Origin: JBBQFI01 sp038321775
GTDB taxonomy: Bacteria > Verrucomicrobiota > Verrucomicrobiia > Chthoniobacterales > UBA10450
Assembly (NCBI GenBank): GCA_038321775.1
Contig: JBBQFI010000003.1
Span: forward strand, 186,001 to 250,000
Length of the DNA stretch: 64,000 bases
Direction of reading: 5' to 3'
Shown: positions 61,624 to 64,000 of the stretch, piece by piece
How the letters are laid out: the number at the start of each line of letters is the position of its first letter
How positions within the stretch are numbered: position 1 is the stretch's first letter
Translations under genes and position numbers: made by a program
The notes under the pieces: generated by a model
Told to the model about the DNA's origin: nothing
Databases searched by the model: none
What the model saw: only the letters and a program-made list of their open reading frames with translations

Positions 61624-62211
61624 ATGTACGCCGTGGGTCACATATTTGGTGGTGATCGCGTCAGCGGCGTATCACCTTTCGGACACGGCAGCGATGAAAT
61701 CGTTGCGGTTTCGTTGCTCTTTCGCATCGGTGGACAACTTACATCGGCTTCCGCCGATCTATTCAAAGACGGGAGGCACTACGCCGCTGCTGCTTTGCTG
61801 CGCCAAATGGTCGAGATCGAGTATCTCGCGTGGGCTTTCGATAGTCGCGACGCGGACGCCGAACGTTGGCTCCGAAGCACTGCCGACGAACGCCGCGACT
61901 TCTTCACGCCGGCGAAGCTACGGCAAGCAGCAAACGGCAAGTTCCGAGGCAAGGATTACGGATACCACTGTGAACTCGGAGGACATCCTGTGCCGGGTTC
62001 GTCCATTCTATTCCGAGACGATGCGGTGACGTGTCAGCTTCTGCTCTCTGACCTGTTGGGGCACACAGGCAGAATTTGGGATCATTTGCTCGACTGGTCC
62101 GGCGGGAACGAATGGGCGATTCCGATTCATCGCCGACGAGAAGATATGTACAAGCGATACGATGCTTGGAAAAAGGCTGATAAACTTACCGCCTTGCCAC
62201 CACCTCAATAA
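61624..62211 (+). CDS. Cassette 2: conserved hypothetical protein; N-terminal part probably frameshifted
   Basis: A 195-residue soluble protein with an uncharacterised but recognisable core (LLFRIGGQLTSASADLFKDG, AALLRQMVEIEYLAWAFDSR, WLRSTADERRDFFTPAKLRQ, then a His-containing segment ending GHTGRIWDHLLDWSG). A different frame starting at ATG 61493 codes for a natural N-terminus (MPSTSDNEGLAAFARKAAAD..., up to about WVTYL at 61650), so the original gene probably ran from 61493 with a -1 shift around 61640-61660. The start given here is the open frame only. Confidence 0.6.
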   Translation: MYAVGHIFGGDRVSGVSPFGHGSDEIVAVSLLFRIGGQLTSASADLFKDGRHYAAAALLRQMVEIEYLAWAFDSRDADAERWLRSTADERRDFFTPAKLRQAANGKFRGKDYGYHCELGGHPVPGSSILFRDDAVTCQLLLSDLLGHTGRIWDHLLDWSGGNEWAIPIHRRREDMYKRYDAWKKADKLTALPPPQ

Positions 62212-62237
62212 AAGGAGGACAATAATCCACCGGCGGC

Positions 62238-62362
62238 GCCTAACCAGGCGATGAAGCGAACGGCGGACCGCTGTACGCTCCACTTTTTGAGATGACTTCC
62301 ACACTTTCACTCCGAGCGACGCCCGCTCTCGGTGGCCGTCGCTCACTTCTGTCTCGTTAGAT
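62238..62362 (+). other. attC site of cassette 2
   Basis: GCCTAAC (62238-62244) to GTTAGAT (62356-62362), 125 nt. The inner arms AAGCGAACGGC and GCCGTCGCT pair with one extra A again on the left. The central variable loop and left part share long stretches with the preceding site, including GTACGCTCCACTTTT and GAGATGACTTCCACAC, so the two sites are close relatives. Confidence 0.85.
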
Positions 62363-62375
62363 ATAGCCGCTTTTC

Positions 62376-62648
62376 GTGAATCGTCCCTATCGCAATTTCG
62401 CTATCACGATTCTTCTGATCGGCATCTTGTTGGCACTCTTCGGCGGCGCAGTCCTGCACACATTTGCTCTCACGTCATGGGATCGCATTTTCCCACCGGG
62501 CAGTCCGCGGCTAACGAATCCCGAGTTGATCGCCGTCCGAGATTTGATCGTTCGCGAGCTTTCAAGATTGCCACTCATACTCGGTATTGTTTTGGCTCTT
62601 TTCGGTGCGTTCAACTGGTGGCGAGCACGCAAGCGTTCCTCCACATGA
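62376..62648 (+). CDS. Cassette 3: two-helix membrane protein, unknown function
   Basis: A 90-residue protein starting with GTG 13 nt after the attC boundary. Hydrophobic helices are at about 8-30 (ITILLIGILLALFGGAVLHTF) and 66-83 (LPLILGIVLALFGAFNWW). The loop of about 30 residues between them is polar. The family is unknown. Confidence 0.65.
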   Translation: MNRPYRNFAITILLIGILLALFGGAVLHTFALTSWDRIFPPGSPRLTNPELIAVRDLIVRELSRLPLILGIVLALFGAFNWWRARKRSST

Positions 62649-62763
62649 CATCACACTGTTTTCCACCCGACCCGTTTGTGCTCACGCGCTGCGTGACTAG
62701 AATGTTTCTCGTGTTATCATCGCGCGCGCTCGGTCGCCGTCGCTCACTTGTTTCTCGTTAGAT
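62609..62763 (+). other. Degenerate attC site of cassette 3
   Basis: Only the right arm is well preserved: CGGTCGCCGTCGCTCAC...CTCGTTAGAT (end 62763). A possible left box GTTCAAC (62609-62615) lies inside the end of the cassette 3 gene, but the left inner arm does not pair well. The site may be disabled, so cassettes 3 and 4 might move together. Confidence 0.5.
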
Positions 62764-63106
62764 GGTAGCGTCACCATTGGTTCAGCTGCTTATTGGCGTT
62801 GCCGCCGCAAGCCTCATCGCCATACTGCTTATGCTCACGCTCGTTATTGCTTCTGAGGCGAAGATTCGCGCGCCGCATTTCGGGCAGCTCTTCTGCGGCT
62901 GTCTCTTCCTGTTCATCGGTCTGCGCGGTCTGTGGTGGGCTCGTTCTGCCATTCCGCATCACACTTTATGGCTGCCGCGTTATCCGAATTGGCAGTTCGT
63001 TGCTTGGATGGACCCTTGGCAGGCAGCGGTTGCTTTCACTCTGCTTTCTATGGTTGGAATTGTTGTTCTCACGGGCGGCATTCGACGGAGCCTAAGATCG
63101 CGCTAA
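62762..63106 (+). CDS. Cassette 4: three-helix membrane protein, unknown function
   Basis: A 114-residue protein whose ATG overlaps the end of the preceding attC (62762). Transmembrane segments are at about 6-32, 42-59 and 84-105, with a WxxxxxPHHTLW stretch and a charged C-terminus. No known family. Confidence 0.65.
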   Translation: MVASPLVQLLIGVAAASLIAILLMLTLVIASEAKIRAPHFGQLFCGCLFLFIGLRGLWWARSAIPHHTLWLPRYPNWQFVAWMDPWQAAVAFTLLSMVGIVVLTGGIRRSLRSR

Positions 63107-63127
63107 TCGTAACATGCCCCGTCAACC

Positions 63128-63235
63128 ATCTAACCGGGCGATGCAGCGAACCGCGGATCGTCCTTATGCCTAGCTTGAGAGCATGCGAAAGTCATTTCTA
63201 ACTCGCGCGGTTGCTGATCTTGTGTCTCGTTAGGG
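63128..63235 (+). other. attC site of cassette 4
   Basis: ATCTAAC (63128-63134) to GTTAGGG (63229-63235, final base off the GTTRRRY consensus). The inner arms CAGCGAACCGCG and CGCGGTTGCTG pair except for one extra G on the left, the extrahelical base. Length 108 nt. Confidence 0.8.
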
Positions 63236-63237
63236 CT

Positions 63238-63690
63238 ATGAAGCGCATTGTGAGCTTCTTACTAATCGCAGGTGCCGCAAGTCTCGCAGTCGCCGCCGCG
63301 CACAGCGAGTTCGAGAGACTCTCCGCGCTAGCGGCCAAGAAATACACTCGACCTACGCCCGGAGGCTCCGAATATGCGACTGGGTTTTCTGATTGGAGCA
63401 CCGAACCCATGCTCCACGCGATGAATGTATGTGCCGCGAACCCGCCTTCGAATCTGTATTGCGACGTTATCACCGTTATTGCCGCAGATGGACATATCCG
63501 AAGAGTTCTCTTTGCGCCGAGCAATGCATACACGGCTTGCGTGCGGAAAAATCTGCGACTCGGCGCTGTCGCGCCGAAGCCGCCGGCGGCCGAAGATTGG
63601 CCGGTTCAAATTCGTCTGTACGACGGGCCGAGACCGAAGTACAAGGGAGAAGCATTCATTATGCTCTCGCAGCATGGCCACGTGCCCTAA
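63238..63690 (+). CDS. Cassette 5: exported protein, unknown function
   Basis: A 150-residue secreted protein from ATG 63238 (2 nt after the attC end); the longer in-frame start at 63211 would lie within the attC. The signal peptide MKRIVSFLLIAGAASLAVAA (about 1-20) is followed by a soluble domain with one conserved-looking pattern (CDVITVIAADGHIRRVLF, CVRKNLRLGAV). The family is unknown. It is the last cassette. Confidence 0.7.
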   Translation: MKRIVSFLLIAGAASLAVAAAHSEFERLSALAAKKYTRPTPGGSEYATGFSDWSTEPMLHAMNVCAANPPSNLYCDVITVIAADGHIRRVLFAPSNAYTACVRKNLRLGAVAPKPPAAEDWPVQIRLYDGPRPKYKGEAFIMLSQHGHVP

Positions 63691-63879
63691 CCATGCGATC
63701 GAGCGAACGGCGGACCGCCGCATGAGAAGGCTGAAGGAAGAACTAAGAATTATGAAACAAGCGACGCGCGTTGATTTCTTCGCTTCCCAGCTCCGTCACC
63801 GCTACCCTGCGCGGCTTTGCCGTCTACCCGGCAGCTTCCCCATCTGCCGTGTTCTCGTCTGCCGTCGCGCGAGATAGAC
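63685..63879 (+). other. Degenerate attC site of cassette 5 at the array end
   Basis: A left part CCCTAAC...GAGCGAACGGCGGAC (63685-63716) and a right part GTCTGCCGTCGCG...GATAGAC (about 63858-63879) still pair by most bases, but both outer boxes have a mismatch and the central region is expanded to about 140 nt. It appears decayed or interrupted. Confidence 0.45.
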
Positions 63880-63943
63880 GCTCTCGATCGATTCTCCGAA
63901 AATTCCCAGTTCCATCTCGCGCTATCTGTGACTAATTGATTGC

Positions 63944-64000
63944 ATGAATTCTCCAATCAAAGTCGCTGTCACCGGCGCGGCCGGGCAGATCGGCTATTCG
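63944..64000 (+). CDS. mdh: Malate dehydrogenase, 5' end only
   Basis: The first 19 codons: MNSPIKVAVTGAAGQIGYS. This opening, with the G-A-A-G-Q-I-G-Y pattern, is the NAD-binding motif of the cytosolic-type malate dehydrogenases, which interconvert malate and oxaloacetate. The gene continues beyond the window. The 64 nt between the last attC remnant and this start hold no recognised element. Confidence 0.85.
   Translation, partial: MNSPIKVAVTGAAGQIGYS

Larger units (their letters stand above)
60903..63879 (+). mobile_element. Integron gene-cassette array without integrase (CALIN-like)
   Basis: Five small plus-strand genes are separated by attC-like sites. RYYYAAC (as ACCTAAC, GCCTAAC, ATCTAAC) opens and GTTRRRY (GTTAGGC, GTTAGAT) closes the sites, and their arms are complementary with one unpaired base. 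No tyrosine recombinase gene was found anywhere in the 64 kb, so the cassettes must be mobilised by an integrase elsewhere or be immobile relics. Flanks: Fn3 remnant on the left, mdh on the right. Confidence 0.85.

Noticed and set aside
63211..63237. Longer start for the last cassette gene
   Set aside because: It would begin inside the attC site; ATG 63238 gives a clean signal peptide and normal cassette spacing.

Overview
The window looks like a piece of a Verrucomicrobiota chromosome, most likely of the Spartobacteria/Chthoniobacter type. This is an inference from gene content: a planctomycete/verrucomicrobial type ECF sigma factor beside a Ser/Thr kinase, Gram-negative envelope genes (LpxL-like acyltransferase, porins, TatC), a large prepilin peptidase, a nagK-murQ fusion and many M24/M28/CocE hydrolases. 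GC is moderately high. No rRNA or tRNA gene was recognised.

Layout. 1-3.3 kb: sigma factor and kinase-TPR pair (minus). 3.5-6.8 kb: tightly packed plus-strand operon dciA-folB-Nudix-tatC-prepilin peptidase. 6.8-9.2 kb: ATP-grasp/alpha-E pair (minus). 9.2-13.7 kb: a methyltransferase facing a four-gene minus-strand operon (halogenase-like flavoprotein, LpxL-like acyltransferase, membrane protein, NodB-type deacetylase) that probably makes or alters a lipid. 13.8-23.7 kb: nagA, a UDP-sugar type glycosyltransferase, BrkB/YihY, a peptidoglycan amidase, glgX, a host-attachment-like protein, a ribosome-hibernation factor and ftsH. 23.9-31.8 kb: a 1202-residue ABC protein, two peptidases, and a sigma/membrane protein/HtrA-like group. 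31.8-45.3 kb: ligA, nagK-murQ fusion, SIS isomerase, CtlX-like hydrolase, ccsA, cupredoxin, hybrid histidine kinase, outer-membrane protein, M28 peptidase. 45.3-51.8 kb: small genes, then rpsO-pnp. 51.8-60.5 kb: a repeat-rich surface protein with a self-cleaving type C-terminus, an NtrB-like kinase, a CocE hydrolase and an incomplete zinc-type uptake locus with an outer-membrane porin.

The accessory end, 60.9-63.9 kb, is an integron gene-cassette array with no integrase in the window (a CALIN-type element). Five small genes of unknown function, four of them predicted membrane or exported proteins, alternate with attC sites. Two of these sites show the diagnostic pair of arms that are complementary except for one extra base. 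The array ends against malate dehydrogenase.

The second strong signal is genome-scale: the 9-mer TCGTTAGGC (reverse complement GCCTAACGA) occurs 24 times outside the array by my reading, against roughly 0.5 expected by chance, almost always inside genes and on both strands. It is the same word that ends the attC sites. It behaves like a DNA-uptake sequence or other genome-architecture word, and I know of no description of it in this phylum. Several palindromic intergenic repeats, three structured leaders (pnp, the surface protein, a small membrane protein) and a catalytically dead HtrA-like protein are also noted.
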